A stretch of DNA of 64,000 nucleotides from Paenibacillus vietnamensis. GTDB lineage: Bacteria; Bacillota; Bacilli; Paenibacillales; Paenibacillaceae. The notes under the pieces are model-generated. The model worked only from the letters and a program-made list of their open reading frames with translations, ran no database searches and had not been told where the DNA came from. This document shows, piece after piece, positions 15,947 through 25,013 of this stretch; within the stretch, counting starts at the first letter, position 1, and every line of letters begins with the position of its first letter. The position numbers and the translations under genes are program-made. The stretch is from contig NZ_JAHMHW010000013.1 of NCBI RefSeq assembly GCF_020169515.1, positions 87,791 to 151,790 of the forward strand, in the 5' to 3' direction.

Positions 15947-17494
15947 GTGAAAACAAAACTTATTCAGTCGCTTCTATGTCCTTTGCTGGCTGCGGGATTA
16001 TTGCTCGCTCCGCTTCCGGTCCCGAGCGAAAGCGTATCGGCGGCATCCGGCACGGCCGCGGTATCCGTCGCGGCGGCCGCAAAGTATCAAGTGTTCGTGG
16101 ACGGCAAGAAGCTGGCTTTATCCGCTCCCGCCTTTGTCGAGAAGGGCGTTACGTTCGTGCCCATGCGGGAAATTTTCAAGGCGCTCGGGGCAAGCGTAAC
16201 CTGGGAGAGCAAAACGCAAACGGTGATCGGGCGCAAAGGCCATATTACGATTTCTCTTAAAGCAGGCAAGAAGGAAGCGGTCATCAACAACAAGTCGGTT
16301 AAGCTCGACGCGGCACCCGTATTGCGCGGAGGGGTAACCTACGTGCCCGTACGGTTTGTTTCCGAATCGCTTGGCGCGAAGGTGGCATGGGATGCCAAGG
16401 CGAAGGCGGTCCGCATTACGTCGGCGGAGGCTGCCGAGCTTGAGGAATATGAGAAGTGGCTGGAGGAGCAGGAAAACCTGCCGAAATTCACGACAACCGA
16501 AATTGTCGAGAAGTATGACGAAAGCATCGTGATGATTATGACGAACCGCGCCCAAGGGAGCGGCGTCGTTGTCGGCGAGCAGCTTATTTTGACGAACTAC
16601 CATGTAATCGAAGATGCGGCATCCGCAACGGCTTTGACGCTTTACGGGGACGAGCTTGAGGTCGAAGGGGTCGTTGCCTACGATGAAACGGTCGATCTGG
16701 CCGTTATTAAGACGAAGGACCCGCTCCAGCTTGCCGAGGTTGCAGTCGATTACGACCTTAGCTCAAGAAAGGGCGACAAGGTTGTAGCGATCGGAAGCCC
16801 GCTTGGACTGCAAAACACCGTTTCGGACGGATTGATCAGCAACATCTTCTCCGAAGGCGGCGTCCGCTACGTGCAGACGAGCGCGCCGATCGATCATGGA
16901 AGCTCCGGCGGAGCCTTGTTCAACGAACACGGCAAGCTGATCGGCATTACGACGCTGGGCTACGCCGATACGAATGCGGATCTTAATTTCGCGGTTTCGG
17001 TATTGCATGCCTACTCGCTGCTCGACGGCATCGAGGAAAAAGCGGCGAAGAAAGCGGAGTTTCTGCCGTCAACGCTTCCGGATACTCTCGTTGGTGCGTC
17101 TTTGAGCGATGTAGAGAAGGTGATGGAGGAGCATTTTTCAACGCTGGCAACGAATGACGGCGAAGCCTCGTTCACCGGCTGGAAGGCGGAACGCGATGCC
17201 GGAGGCTGGCTTGTGCTGACGGCCGACATCGATCCGCTGTTCTATATGTATTACGGCCCGTCTGCGGCCGAGGAGCTTCGGATGTGGGCGATCAATATGG
17301 GCTACGAGCTTCATGACCTGCTGCCGGACGATAAAATTCAAGTGCTGATCTCCTTCGAGCGCGACTACGGCTTCGAGCCGAGAGGCCTCGAGCCGGGTGA
17401 GGTAACGGCGCTTGACGGCGGCAAATGGCGCGTACGCTATCCGGTCATCGACATGCAGCTCAAGGATCAGCTTCATATTAAAGTAAGGGATTAA
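15947..17494 (+). CDS. Secreted HtrA-like S1C protease with copper-amine-oxidase N-terminal fold
   Basis: Extracytoplasmic serine protease of 515 residues. GTG at 15947 gives a clean signal peptide (residues 1 to about 33). Two stalk-like copper-amine-oxidase N-terminal repeats follow (about 47-157, with VTFVPMREIFKALGA and VTYVPVRFVSESLGA). The trypsin-like core has His219 in TNYHVIED, Asp250 in VDLAVIK and Ser320 in DHGSSGGALF (GSSGG instead of GNSGG). No PDZ domain is visible after it; the C-terminal 140 residues are unassigned. The amine-oxidase repeats are common in Paenibacillus surface proteins, so this could be a wall-associated quality-control protease. GGGGG is ten bases before the start. 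Confidence 0.85.
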   Translation: MKTKLIQSLLCPLLAAGLLLAPLPVPSESVSAASGTAAVSVAAAAKYQVFVDGKKLALSAPAFVEKGVTFVPMREIFKALGASVTWESKTQTVIGRKGHITISLKAGKKEAVINNKSVKLDAAPVLRGGVTYVPVRFVSESLGAKVAWDAKAKAVRITSAEAAELEEYEKWLEEQENLPKFTTTEIVEKYDESIVMIMTNRAQGSGVVVGEQLILTNYHVIEDAASATALTLYGDELEVEGVVAYDETVDLAVIKTKDPLQLAEVAVDYDLSSRKGDKVVAIGSPLGLQNTVSDGLISNIFSEGGVRYVQTSAPIDHGSSGGALFNEHGKLIGITTLGYADTNADLNFAVSVLHAYSLLDGIEEKAAKKAEFLPSTLPDTLVGASLSDVEKVMEEHFSTLATNDGEASFTGWKAERDAGGWLVLTADIDPLFYMYYGPSAAEELRMWAINMGYELHDLLPDDKIQVLISFERDYGFEPRGLEPGEVTALDGGKWRVRYPVIDMQLKDQLHIKVRD

Positions 17495-17497
17495 GCA

Positions 17498-17549
17498 GAA
17501 GAGGGATACGCGGCGCTGATGGCGCCATGCGGGTCCCTCTTCTTTTTTG
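17498..17549 (+). terminator. Terminator after the HtrA gene
   Basis: GAAGAGGGA pairs with TCCCTCTTC over a GC-rich loop, followed by TTTTTT. Confidence 0.85.
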
Positions 17550-17602
17550 CCTTTTTTTTCGGTACAATAGATGGCATCCGTTAAAGTTAGAGAGGTTATC
17601 GT

Positions 17603-19459
17603 ATGAAAGTGGTTCTGTCCACGTTAAATGCCAAGTTTATCCACACCTCGCTCGCACTGCGCTGCTTGAAGGCCTACAGCGGCGAGCGCTTCGATATCGA
17701 TATTGCAGAATACACAATCAAGGATCCGGCGATGAATATCGTATCGGATATTTTTTCGCGCAAGCCCGACGTGGTCGGCTTCTCCTGCTACATCTGGAAC
17801 ATCGAGGAGACGATTACGGTCATTAATATGCTCCGCAAAATCATGCCCGACATCAAAATCGTGCTGGGCGGACCGGAAGTCAGCTACGATGTGGATGACT
17901 GGATGGACCGGGTGCAGGAGGTTGATTTTATCGTCGTCGGGGAGGGCGAGGAAACGTTCCATCACCTGCTGACCGAGATCGAGGGAGCCGGAAAATTCCA
18001 TATGGTGTTCGGTATCGCCTACCGCAAGCGCAGGGAGGAGAATACTGAGGTGCTGATCAATCCTCCGCGCCCCAAGCTGAATCTGAACGATCTGCCTTCT
18101 CCGCACCGCTTTAAAGAGGACATTCCGAACCTCGGGAGCCGGGTCGTTTACTTCGAGACAAGCCGCGGCTGCCCGTTCAGCTGCCAATTCTGCTTGTCCA
18201 GCATCGAGGTGGGCGTCCGGTATTTCGATATGGAGCGTACGAAATCCGACATTTTGTACCTGATCGATGCGGGGGCGAAGCTGATCAAATTCGTCGACCG
18301 GACCTTTAACATCAAACGAGACTATGCGCTTGAAATTTTTCAGTTTTTGATCGAGAACCACCGCGGCTGCGTCTTTCAATTCGAAATAACGGCTGATATT
18401 ATGCGGCCGGAAGTTCTTGATTATTTGGCGGAGCATGCGCCTCCCGGCATCTTCCGGTTCGAAATCGGCGTGCAGTCGACGAACGATCCGACCAACGAAG
18501 CGGTTCAGCGCAGGCAAAATTGGATGAAGCTGGTCCGCACGGTCATGAAGGTCAAGCATTCTCACAAAATCGACCAGCATCTCGACCTCATCGCGGGTTT
18601 GCCGCTTGAAAATTACGACACGTTCCGCGGAACGTTCAACGATGTGTTCGAGCTTCGCCCCGAGGAGCTGCAGCTGGGCTTTCTGAAAATGCTGAGAGGC
18701 ACCGGGCTGCGCCGCGATGCGGACAAATGGGGTTATATTTATATGGATAGGGCGCCGTACGAAATGCTGGGCAACGATCTGATGCCGTTTGGCGATATCG
18801 TCCGCATCAAACGAGTGGAGGATGTGCTCGAGAAGTACTGGAATGCTCACCGGATGGACCATACCCTTAATTTTTTGGCGGACCGCGTATTTCCTTCGCC
18901 CTTCGATTTCTTCCAGTCGTTCGGCGATTTCTGGGAAGCCAGCGGCTGGCAGAAGATCGGCCATCAGCTGGAGGACCTGTTCTCCCGGTTGTGGGCTTTT
19001 CTCGGGACGCTGCCGCGGGAAGGCGGAGAGCATGCGGAGCGTCACTCTTACGAGGCGATTACCGCCTCGGCGGGGGAACGGCTGGACGCAGACGTTGTGC
19101 TTGGGCTCATGAAATACGATTATTTCTTGAACCACAACTACAAGCCGCGCAAAACCTGGTGGAATTTCGAGATGGACAAAGCGGAGTGGGCCGGCTGCAT
19201 GCGCCGGCTGGCCGAACGGCCGGATGACGTATCCGGGGAATTCGCCGCGCTTGGCTTAAGCGAGAAGGAGCTTCAGAAGCATTCGGTCATCGAGAAGCTG
19301 CCGTTTGATTTGCAGGCTTTCCTTGAAGCAGGGGAAATCCGCAAGGACAAGCATACGCTGCTTGCGGTGCTGTATGCGCCGGAGGCCGGAGGAGGCAAGC
19401 CGAAGGCACGCCCGTACATGCTGAAGCTGGAGGCGGGAAGCGAAGCCGTCAGCCTGTAA
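17603..19459 (+). CDS. B12-binding domain radical SAM protein (DUF4080 type)
   Basis: A 618-residue enzyme. Residues about 1-135 form a cobalamin-binding-type domain (KPDVVGFSCYIWN, KIVLGGPEVSYD). The radical SAM cluster motif is RGCPFSCQFC (Cys190, Cys194, Cys197), followed by the SAM-binding core and a long C-terminal DUF4080 region with YDYFLNHNYKPRKTWW. Homologues are usually annotated only as B12-binding radical SAM proteins of unknown reaction. It stands alone between two terminators. Confidence 0.88.
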   Translation: MKVVLSTLNAKFIHTSLALRCLKAYSGERFDIDIAEYTIKDPAMNIVSDIFSRKPDVVGFSCYIWNIEETITVINMLRKIMPDIKIVLGGPEVSYDVDDWMDRVQEVDFIVVGEGEETFHHLLTEIEGAGKFHMVFGIAYRKRREENTEVLINPPRPKLNLNDLPSPHRFKEDIPNLGSRVVYFETSRGCPFSCQFCLSSIEVGVRYFDMERTKSDILYLIDAGAKLIKFVDRTFNIKRDYALEIFQFLIENHRGCVFQFEITADIMRPEVLDYLAEHAPPGIFRFEIGVQSTNDPTNEAVQRRQNWMKLVRTVMKVKHSHKIDQHLDLIAGLPLENYDTFRGTFNDVFELRPEELQLGFLKMLRGTGLRRDADKWGYIYMDRAPYEMLGNDLMPFGDIVRIKRVEDVLEKYWNAHRMDHTLNFLADRVFPSPFDFFQSFGDFWEASGWQKIGHQLEDLFSRLWAFLGTLPREGGEHAERHSYEAITASAGERLDADVVLGLMKYDYFLNHNYKPRKTWWNFEMDKAEWAGCMRRLAERPDDVSGEFAALGLSEKELQKHSVIEKLPFDLQAFLEAGEIRKDKHTLLAVLYAPEAGGGKPKARPYMLKLEAGSEAVSL

Positions 19460-19467
19460 AATAAATA

Positions 19468-19531
19468 AAACACCCCTTAAACATGCTCCGGGCAATTTTG
19501 CAATTGCAACCGGGCCGGTTAAGGGGTGTTT
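19468..19531. terminator. Hairpin between two convergent genes
   Basis: AACACCCCTTAA pairs with TTAAGGGGTGTT. On the minus strand it is followed by a TTTTATTTATTTT run, so it mainly ends manA, but it also sits 9 bases past the radical SAM stop. Confidence 0.8.
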
Positions 19532-19567
19532 CGATTTACAGGTCCTGTAAGACGGGCTTGCTTCGCC

Positions 19568-20542
19568 TTAAGCAGGCACGACGCTGCGAAGCACGGTCAT
19601 GCTGCCGGACAGCTCGTAGCCGCCCAGTGTAGCCGGAAGCAGGAAGCATTCGCCGGCTTTTACGGACTGCTCGCCGTCCGCCCATTTCAAGCGTCCTTCG
19701 CCGTCCGCGACGACGAGGATCACAAAGCTCTCCGGCGTCGTTGCCAGCTGCCAAGGCGCGGCGACGATGCCTTTTTCAACGATAAAGTAAGGGGAGGAAG
19801 CAATGGTGAGCCATTCGCCGGCTGCCGCTCCATCGGTTTTCATGCGCTGGGCGCCCGCACCCTCATATGCGATAACGTTCAGCGAATCCTCGATATGGAG
19901 CTCGCGCAGCTTGCCGTCCAGACCCGGACGGTCATAGTCATACAAACGGTAGGTCGTATCGGAGTTTTGCTGTATTTCCGCCACAACGACGCCCGAGCAC
20001 AGAGCATGCACGGTACCTGCCGGAATGTAGAATGCGTCGCCGGCTTCGACGGAAACCTCCTGAAGCGTGTCCATAATGCGGCCTTCCGCGATCGCGCTTT
20101 CCATAGCTGCACGGTCGACGCCGTCTTTGAGGCCGTAGATGATTTTTGCGCCCGGCTTGGCGTCGAGGATATACCACATTTCCGTTTTGCCTAGCTCTCC
20201 TTCAGGCAGCCCTTCGTAAACGTCGGTCGGATGCACTTGTACGGACAAATCGTCGTTGCAGTCCAGCAGCTTGATCAGAAGCGGAAAACGGCCGTTTTTC
20301 TCGGAAAAGCCTTTCGAGCCAAACCATTCGCGCCCGTATGCTTCGCGGATTTGGTCGAGTCCTTGACCGGCAAGCGCTCCGTTAACGACTTTAGTCGTCC
20401 CGTTCGGATGGTCGCCGATCATCCAGCCTTCGCCGATCGAGCCTTCGGGCAGCTCCAGGCCAAAACGCTCAAGCGCGCGTCCTCCCCAGATTCTCTCTTT
20501 CATTTCCGCTTTGAATTGTAATGGATAAGGTTTAACAGTCAT
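19568..20542 (-). CDS. manA: Mannose-6-phosphate isomerase, class I
   Basis: Zinc enzyme of 324 residues that interconverts mannose-6-phosphate and fructose-6-phosphate. The zinc site is recognisable: QVHPTD, KTEMWYIL and IPAGTVHALCSG. The start is 20542 (MTVKPYPLQF) with AGGAGA upstream; an ATG six bases earlier is too close to that site. It is separate from any sugar uptake genes here. Confidence 0.93.
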   Translation of the reverse strand: MTVKPYPLQFKAEMKERIWGGRALERFGLELPEGSIGEGWMIGDHPNGTTKVVNGALAGQGLDQIREAYGREWFGSKGFSEKNGRFPLLIKLLDCNDDLSVQVHPTDVYEGLPEGELGKTEMWYILDAKPGAKIIYGLKDGVDRAAMESAIAEGRIMDTLQEVSVEAGDAFYIPAGTVHALCSGVVVAEIQQNSDTTYRLYDYDRPGLDGKLRELHIEDSLNVIAYEGAGAQRMKTDGAAAGEWLTIASSPYFIVEKGIVAAPWQLATTPESFVILVVADGEGRLKWADGEQSVKAGECFLLPATLGGYELSGSMTVLRSVVPA

Positions 20543-20745
20543 GGTCATCTCTCCTATGTATATATATTTATAATTCGGCGCGACCGCCCGGACAGCAAGG
20601 TACTTGATCATTCGACTCGTATCCGGACCGTCGTTCCGTTAAAACTAGAGGCGGATTTCCTACTAATAAAATATCTGTTGTCCGTAAAATCTGGAAATAG
20701 GCAAATGGATCGAAATAATGTACCTGATGTCTGTGCCGGCTGCCG

Positions 20746-20790
20746 AAAAAGATCGAAGTTTAGCGGATGGAACCTCTATTCGAACTTCGA
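20746..20790 (-). terminator. Terminator after mnmM
   Basis: On the minus strand TCGAAGTT pairs with AACTTCGA across a 22-base loop, then TTTTT. Confidence 0.6.
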
Positions 20791-20820
20791 CGCCAGGCGA
20801 CTGGTTATATCATTACGGCA

Positions 20821-21420
20821 TCAAACGCCGGCATCGCGTTTCTCGATCGCGATCAGATACGGCGCCGTGTCCCGCTGCAGCTGGCGGTAAATAACCGCTT
20901 GCGCCTGCTTTTGCGGCAGCGCCGCTGCAAAAGCTTCGACGGCCGCAGCCTCCTCGGCACCGCCCGGATGGCCGGGATACAGCACGCAGGTGATGATACC
21001 GCCGGGGCGAAGCAGCGTCAGGGAAGCCTGCAAGGCAGCCAGCGTAGAAGAAGGCTCGGTAATGACCGACTGGTCTCCGCCGCCAGGCAGGTAGCCGAGA
21101 TTGAACATGACCGCCGAGATGCGCCCGGCTGCATCTGCATCAACCGCTTCTGCCATGTGGGCATGATTCCGAAGCACCAGCTTAACCCCGGCCAGCCCGC
21201 TTTTTCCCTCGCGCGCTGCGGCGTCAAGCCTTGCCCGGGTCCTATCCAGCGCCTCCTGCTGGATATCGAAGGCATAGACCGTTCCATTTGCACCGGCAAT
21301 GCCTGCCAGGGCGAGAGTATCTACGCCGCCTCCGGCCGTGGCGTCAATGACGGTGTCACCCGGAGCGGTGCGCTCGGCAATCCATTTGTGAGCCATGCTG
21401 AGCACGGATAAAAAGCCCAT
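20821..21420 (-). CDS. mnmM: MnmM (YtqB)-like tRNA wobble-uridine methyltransferase
   Basis: A class I SAM methyltransferase of 199 residues. The SAM motif is DATAGGGVDTLALAG, followed by YAFDIQQEAL and the VMFNLGYLPGGGD segment typical of YtqB. From literature memory, B. subtilis YtqB (renamed MnmM) makes the final methyl transfer in mnm5(s2)U34 of tRNA. The start at 21420 has GGAGGGG and is two bases beyond the stop of mnmL, so translation is coupled. Confidence 0.85.
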   Translation of the reverse strand: MGFLSVLSMAHKWIAERTAPGDTVIDATAGGGVDTLALAGIAGANGTVYAFDIQQEALDRTRARLDAAAREGKSGLAGVKLVLRNHAHMAEAVDADAAGRISAVMFNLGYLPGGGDQSVITEPSSTLAALQASLTLLRPGGIITCVLYPGHPGGAEEAAAVEAFAAALPQKQAQAVIYRQLQRDTAPYLIAIEKRDAGV

Positions 21421-21422
21421 CT

Positions 21423-22382
21423 TTACCCCTCCGCCCGCCAAAGCTTGCCCTGCCATGTATCGCGGCGCCGAAGCTCGTTATCGAAGGCGTTGAGCACTTC
21501 CCACTTCCTCATGCTCCACATCGGGCCGATGAGCAGCTCGCGGGGAGCATCCCCCGTCAGCCGGTGCACGACCATCTCCGGCGGCAAAAGCTCCAGCGTG
21601 TCAACGACCAGCTTTACGTATTCGTCCTGCTCCAGGAACCGGAGCAAGCCGGCTTCGTATTGCTTGACCATCGGCGTTTTTCGCATGAGATGCAGCAGGT
21701 GGATCTTAATGCCCTGAACGTCCATCCTCGATACTGCTCGTCCGGTAGCCAGCATCATTTCATGCGTTTCCTGCGGCAGACCGTAAATGATATGAGCGCA
21801 TACCCGGATGCCGCGCTCCCGGAGCCTGCGTACCGCATCGAGGTAACAATCGGTATCGTGGGCCCGGTTGATGAGCTCCGACGTGGACTCGTGAATCGTC
21901 TGCAGCCCCATTTCAACCCACAGATAGGTCCGCTCGTTCAGCTCCGCCAAATAGTCGACGACGTCGTCCGGCAAGCAGTCCGGGCGCGTGGCGACCGACA
22001 GGCCGACGACTCCCGGCTGCTGAAGGATAACCTCGTAATATTCGCGCAGCTCCTCTACGGGCGCGTACGTATTCGTATAGGCCTGAAAATAGCCGATATA
22101 ACCGGCTTCCGGCCATTTCCGGTGCTGGCGGTCGCGGATCGTATTAAACTGGGTGACGAGATCGTCGCGCCTGCTTCCGGCAAAGTCACCCGATCCGCGC
22201 GCGCTGCAAAATGTACAGCCGCCCTTGGCGATGGTGCCGTCGCGGTTCGGACAGGTGAAGCCGGCATCGAGCATGACCTTGAATATTTTTCCGCCGAATT
22301 GCTTTCGCATTTCGTAATTCCATGTATGAAATCTTTTGTCGCTCCACAGCAGCGGCTTGGACGATGCTTTAAGATCGATCAT
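21423..22382 (-). CDS. mnmL: MnmL (YtqA)-like radical SAM protein
   Basis: A TIGR01212-type radical SAM protein of 319 residues. Its cluster cysteines are Cys44, Cys56 and Cys59 (CPNRDG...GGCTFC), with the unusual wide first spacing of this family. WVEMGLQTIHESTSELINRAH and HIIYGLPQETHEMM are conserved core strands. It lies directly upstream of mnmM; recent work, recalled not checked, assigns YtqA/MnmL to U34 modification before MnmM acts. AGAAGGGG precedes the start. Confidence 0.86.
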   Translation of the reverse strand: MIDLKASSKPLLWSDKRFHTWNYEMRKQFGGKIFKVMLDAGFTCPNRDGTIAKGGCTFCSARGSGDFAGSRRDDLVTQFNTIRDRQHRKWPEAGYIGYFQAYTNTYAPVEELREYYEVILQQPGVVGLSVATRPDCLPDDVVDYLAELNERTYLWVEMGLQTIHESTSELINRAHDTDCYLDAVRRLRERGIRVCAHIIYGLPQETHEMMLATGRAVSRMDVQGIKIHLLHLMRKTPMVKQYEAGLLRFLEQDEYVKLVVDTLELLPPEMVVHRLTGDAPRELLIGPMWSMRKWEVLNAFDNELRRRDTWQGKLWRAEG

Positions 22383-22524
22383 CGTTTTCCCCTTCTTTTA
22401 AGACTTGCCACCTATATTTTAACGAAAAACAAGCCGAAAAGCCATGATTGTCGCAGTCTTACCTCAGGAATGTTCGGAAATCGCTTACATCTGGAAATTA
22501 TTTTTGTTTTTTATCTTTTTGGGC

Positions 22525-22553
22525 TTGCGTAACCTGACATGAGGTGTTATATT
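22525..22553 (+). promoter_or_regulatory. Possible promoter for the small gene at 22665
   Basis: TTGCGT, a 17-base spacer and TATATT. ACCTGACAT occurs twice, at 22532 inside the spacer and at 22578. The 282-base gap between mnmL and this gene shows little else. Confidence 0.45.
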
Positions 22554-22664
22554 AAAAGTGCGACAAGACAACAAATAAACCTGACATAGCCCATTTGAAC
22601 CTGAAGTCATGAAACGTCGATTAAATGGAAATACTGTTAAAATAAATCGATGAGGTGATGTGAG

Positions 22665-22874
22665 ATGAATACGAGTGCAAAAATCCCGCATGGCGATGAA
22701 AGAATTACAGTTGAGCTGACTGTTAAGGAATTAATGGCGCTGACAGGTGTGCGTTTTCATAATAACCACAGTGTGGAAGTGTCCGCACGCAAGAAGATCA
22801 ACGAGGTGCTGTTCGAAGCGTATGAGCGCGATCAGCGCGATAACGGCCCGATCCCATATCAGCTGCTTTCTTAG
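22665..22874 (+). CDS. Small hypothetical protein
   Basis: A 69-residue soluble protein with a GAGGTGATGTGAG-ATG start. The sequence (ITVELTVKELMALTGVRFHNNHSVEVSARKK) suggests a short beta-alpha fold. No relative is recognised. It has its own promoter candidate and a terminator before trmB. Confidence 0.65.
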   Translation: MNTSAKIPHGDERITVELTVKELMALTGVRFHNNHSVEVSARKKINEVLFEAYERDQRDNGPIPYQLLS

Positions 22875-22908
22875 TTTCACGCTAAGCGGCACTGCCATCC
22901 ATAAGAAG

Positions 22909-22942
22909 AAAGCCGCAGCCGGACATGGCCGCGGCTTTTTTC
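22909..22942 (+). terminator. Terminator before trmB
   Basis: AAGCCGC-GCC paired with GGC-GCGGCTT, followed by TTTTTT. Confidence 0.8.
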
Positions 22943-23043
22943 TCTTTACTTTGAAGGCATTCTTGGGCACAATAAGGACTAGTTTGGTTCATGCAAAGGA
23001 AGAGATACGTTCTCTTGTATACGAATTGGAGGAAATACAGCTT

Positions 23044-23808
23044 ATGCGTTTAAGAGGCAGAAAAGGAATCCGTGAAAGCTTGGAGGCCCAGAAGGAGCTT
23101 GTCGTACTCGACGCCGAGCCCCATAAAGGGAAATGGCGCGAGTTTTTCGGCAACGATAACCCGATCTACGTGGAGCTAGGCATGGGGAAGGGACGTTTCA
23201 TCAGCCAAATGAGCGCCCGCTACCCGAACGTCAATTTCATTGGCGTCGACATGTATGACGAGCTGATTCGCCGCGCAAGCGAAAAGGCACGCCTGGTATG
23301 GGAACAGAAGGGCGAGTCAAGCCCTCCGAATCTGGCGCTGCTGCGCGCCAATATTGAAGGCATCGAGACAATGTTCGCCCCTGGCGAGCTCGAGCGCATC
23401 CATTTGAACTTTAGCGACCCGTGGCCGAAGGCAAAGCATGCCCGCCGCAGGCTGACGCATCCGCGTTTTGTCGCCAAATACATCGAGCTGCTGAATGAGC
23501 GCGGAGAGATTCATTTTAAGACGGACTCTCAGTCGTTGTTCGAATTTTCGCTTAACAGCTTTGCTGAGATGGAACTCGTTATGCGCAACATTTCGCTTCA
23601 TCTGCATAAAGAAGGGCCGCGGGAGGACCTTGTGTTTACGGAATACGAGATGAAGTTCATGGAGAAAGGTCAAAATATTTACCGTGTCGAAGCCGTCATC
23701 GGCTCCGAGGCGCTCCGGCAGCACCGCCAGGCGAAGCAGGAAAAATCGCTGAGGGAAGAAGCCGCGGCAGGCTCCGAGACTTTCGGCAGCGAGGACACGG
23801 AAGACTAG
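23044..23808 (+). CDS. trmB: tRNA (guanine-N7-)-methyltransferase TrmB
   Basis: SAM-dependent enzyme of 254 residues that makes m7G46 in tRNA. It has VELGMGKGRFISQMSARYPNVNFIGVDMYDELI (the motif is described in pieces here: ELGMGKGRF and GVDMYD) and the family signature HLNFSDPWPKAKHARRRLTH-type segment near residue 120. A Glu/Ser-rich tail follows. The ATG at 23044 is preceded by GGAGG; the open frame extends upstream into the terminator, which rules out the earlier starts. It converges with the PAP2 gene, one base apart. Confidence 0.92.
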   Translation: MRLRGRKGIRESLEAQKELVVLDAEPHKGKWREFFGNDNPIYVELGMGKGRFISQMSARYPNVNFIGVDMYDELIRRASEKARLVWEQKGESSPPNLALLRANIEGIETMFAPGELERIHLNFSDPWPKAKHARRRLTHPRFVAKYIELLNERGEIHFKTDSQSLFEFSLNSFAEMELVMRNISLHLHKEGPREDLVFTEYEMKFMEKGQNIYRVEAVIGSEALRQHRQAKQEKSLREEAAAGSETFGSEDTED

Positions 23809-23809
23809 A

Positions 23810-24382
23810 CTAATTAACGCCCGCCGCTGAGCCGATCCAGAAATAATGGACCGCAAGCGCGGTTGCCGTCCCGATCACGGCGCCTGCAACCACGTCGGAT
23901 GGATAATGCAGGCCCAAATACATGCGCGACCAGCCGACCGAGACGCCTATTACAAGCCCAAGCGGGAGTAAAAACATAAACAAGGCGCCGCTTGTCAGCA
24001 GGATCGGCATCAGCCAGGCGAAAATCGCGGTCGTATGTCCGGAAGGAAAGGACGAGTCCACAAGAGGCTTAGGACATGTATGGACGTGAGTCATGGCCTG
24101 ATACGGCCGCAATCTTTTGAACTTTCTCTTTACGATGGCCACAGGCAGGTGACTTATAATGACCGCGGTCAGGCACTGCCAGCCGGTCATGCTCCAGGGA
24201 GCCGGCGCCAAAAGCGCATACAGCAGAGCGGTTGCCAGCGTAAAAGTTGCGCCTCCCATATGTGTGACCGTACTGAACCACCGGCCCAGCAGCCGGTGAC
24301 CCTTTCCCCCCACAGGCCTCCGATTCGCCCATATGAGCACCCTCTGCTCATTCGTTTTTAGCCAGCCTATCATTCTCTCCAT
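23810..24382 (-). CDS. PAP2 family phosphatase (possible undecaprenyl-PP or lipid phosphatase)
   Basis: A membrane phosphatase of 190 residues. It has the three PAP2 motifs KRKFKRLRPYQ, SSFPSGHT and GWSRMYLGLHYPSD, within four or five hydrophobic segments. The active site faces outward, and the substrate may be undecaprenyl diphosphate or phosphatidate. Start 24382 has GGAGG nine bases upstream; the ATG at 24391 is too near. Confidence 0.9.
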   Translation of the reverse strand: MERMIGWLKTNEQRVLIWANRRPVGGKGHRLLGRWFSTVTHMGGATFTLATALLYALLAPAPWSMTGWQCLTAVIISHLPVAIVKRKFKRLRPYQAMTHVHTCPKPLVDSSFPSGHTTAIFAWLMPILLTSGALFMFLLPLGLVIGVSVGWSRMYLGLHYPSDVVAGAVIGTATALAVHYFWIGSAAGVN

Positions 24383-24493
24383 AGCTGTCATCCTCCTCGG
24401 GGTGGCTGCTTTTTTTATTTTCTTTTAAACATCATAGCACCTTATTGTAAGGGGGACGTAAACTCGCAAAAATCCCGATATAAAATTTCGGTT

Positions 24494-24538
24494 ATTAAAA
24501 TCTTCTCATTAGAGGGGTCCATTAAATTCTTCTCATTA
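24494..24538. repeat. Direct repeat pair, possible regulator binding sites
   Basis: ATTAAAATCTTCTCATTA and ATTAAATTCTTCTCATTA, starting 27 bases apart in an intergenic region. Tandem sites like this are often bound by response regulators. Confidence 0.45.
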
Positions 24539-24821
24539 TAAGAAGTGAAACACCGCCCCGAAAATTTTTGTTTAATAACTGGCCTATGATGGTAAAACTG
24601 TAATGGACAACATTTGCGGCGGTTAGAAGGCGGCGCAGCCCGCGTCAGAACTGTCAAAAATACGAATAATGTCGGACAAGCCGGCATATTTCTGAAGAGT
24701 CACATATATGCTCGTTGTTTGTAGAAACATATTCGAACCTTTTATCGTAAATAAGGACGTAAGTTCTAAATTTTCAGTAAACGGTTGAAAATAAGGCTGA
24801 ACAGCCGTAAAAGGAGGTAAG

Positions 24822-24893
24822 GTGACCATTCCTGTGACATGCAAGCGTTTTTCTGCCAAGATTAAGCGTAATCGAGTCATATTGGGCTTTTGA
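24822..24893 (+). CDS. Possible 23-residue cationic small ORF
   Basis: GTG at 24822 follows AAAGGAGGTAAG with good spacing and encodes a basic peptide beginning MTIPVTCKRFSAKIK before TGA. It could be a leader peptide or a chance frame; its end overlaps the candidate -35 for the glycosyltransferase gene. Confidence 0.3.
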   Translation: MTIPVTCKRFSAKIKRNRVILGF

Positions 24894-25013
24894 CAAAGCG
24901 GTACTTTCCGTGGAGAATCAGTTATGTTCGCAAGGCGTTTCCAGAAAAGCGCTTATACAAAGAGAGAATATACAAGAAAGCAAAAAAATGGGGTCTTAAG
25001 GGGGCAGTACCGC

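Larger units (their letters stand above)
24383..25013. other. 630-base gene-poor region upstream of the glycosyltransferase
   Basis: It contains an 18-base direct repeat with one mismatch (24494-24511 and 24521-24538, period 27), an AGGAGG-led 23-codon frame (24822-24893), and a promoter candidate (TTGACA 24890, GAGAAT 24913, spacer 17). A 12-of-15 match to the CodY box AATTTTCWGAAAATT lies at 24769-24783. No longer gene is supported, and no known riboswitch was recognised. Confidence 0.45.

Noticed and set aside
17624..19135. 503-codon minus-strand frame
   Set aside because: Antisense to the radical SAM gene; composition is typical of shadow translation.
20678..20890. 70-codon plus-strand frame between manA and mnmM
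   Set aside because: It runs over the mnmM terminator and into the end of mnmM, with no ribosome site.
24769..24783. CodY-like box before the glycosyltransferase
   Set aside because: Three mismatches of 15 and no supporting neighbours.
24924..25013. Upstream ATG extending the glycosyltransferase by 30 residues
   Set aside because: No ribosome site; the added part is basic and unlike the family, while 25014 has a clear site.
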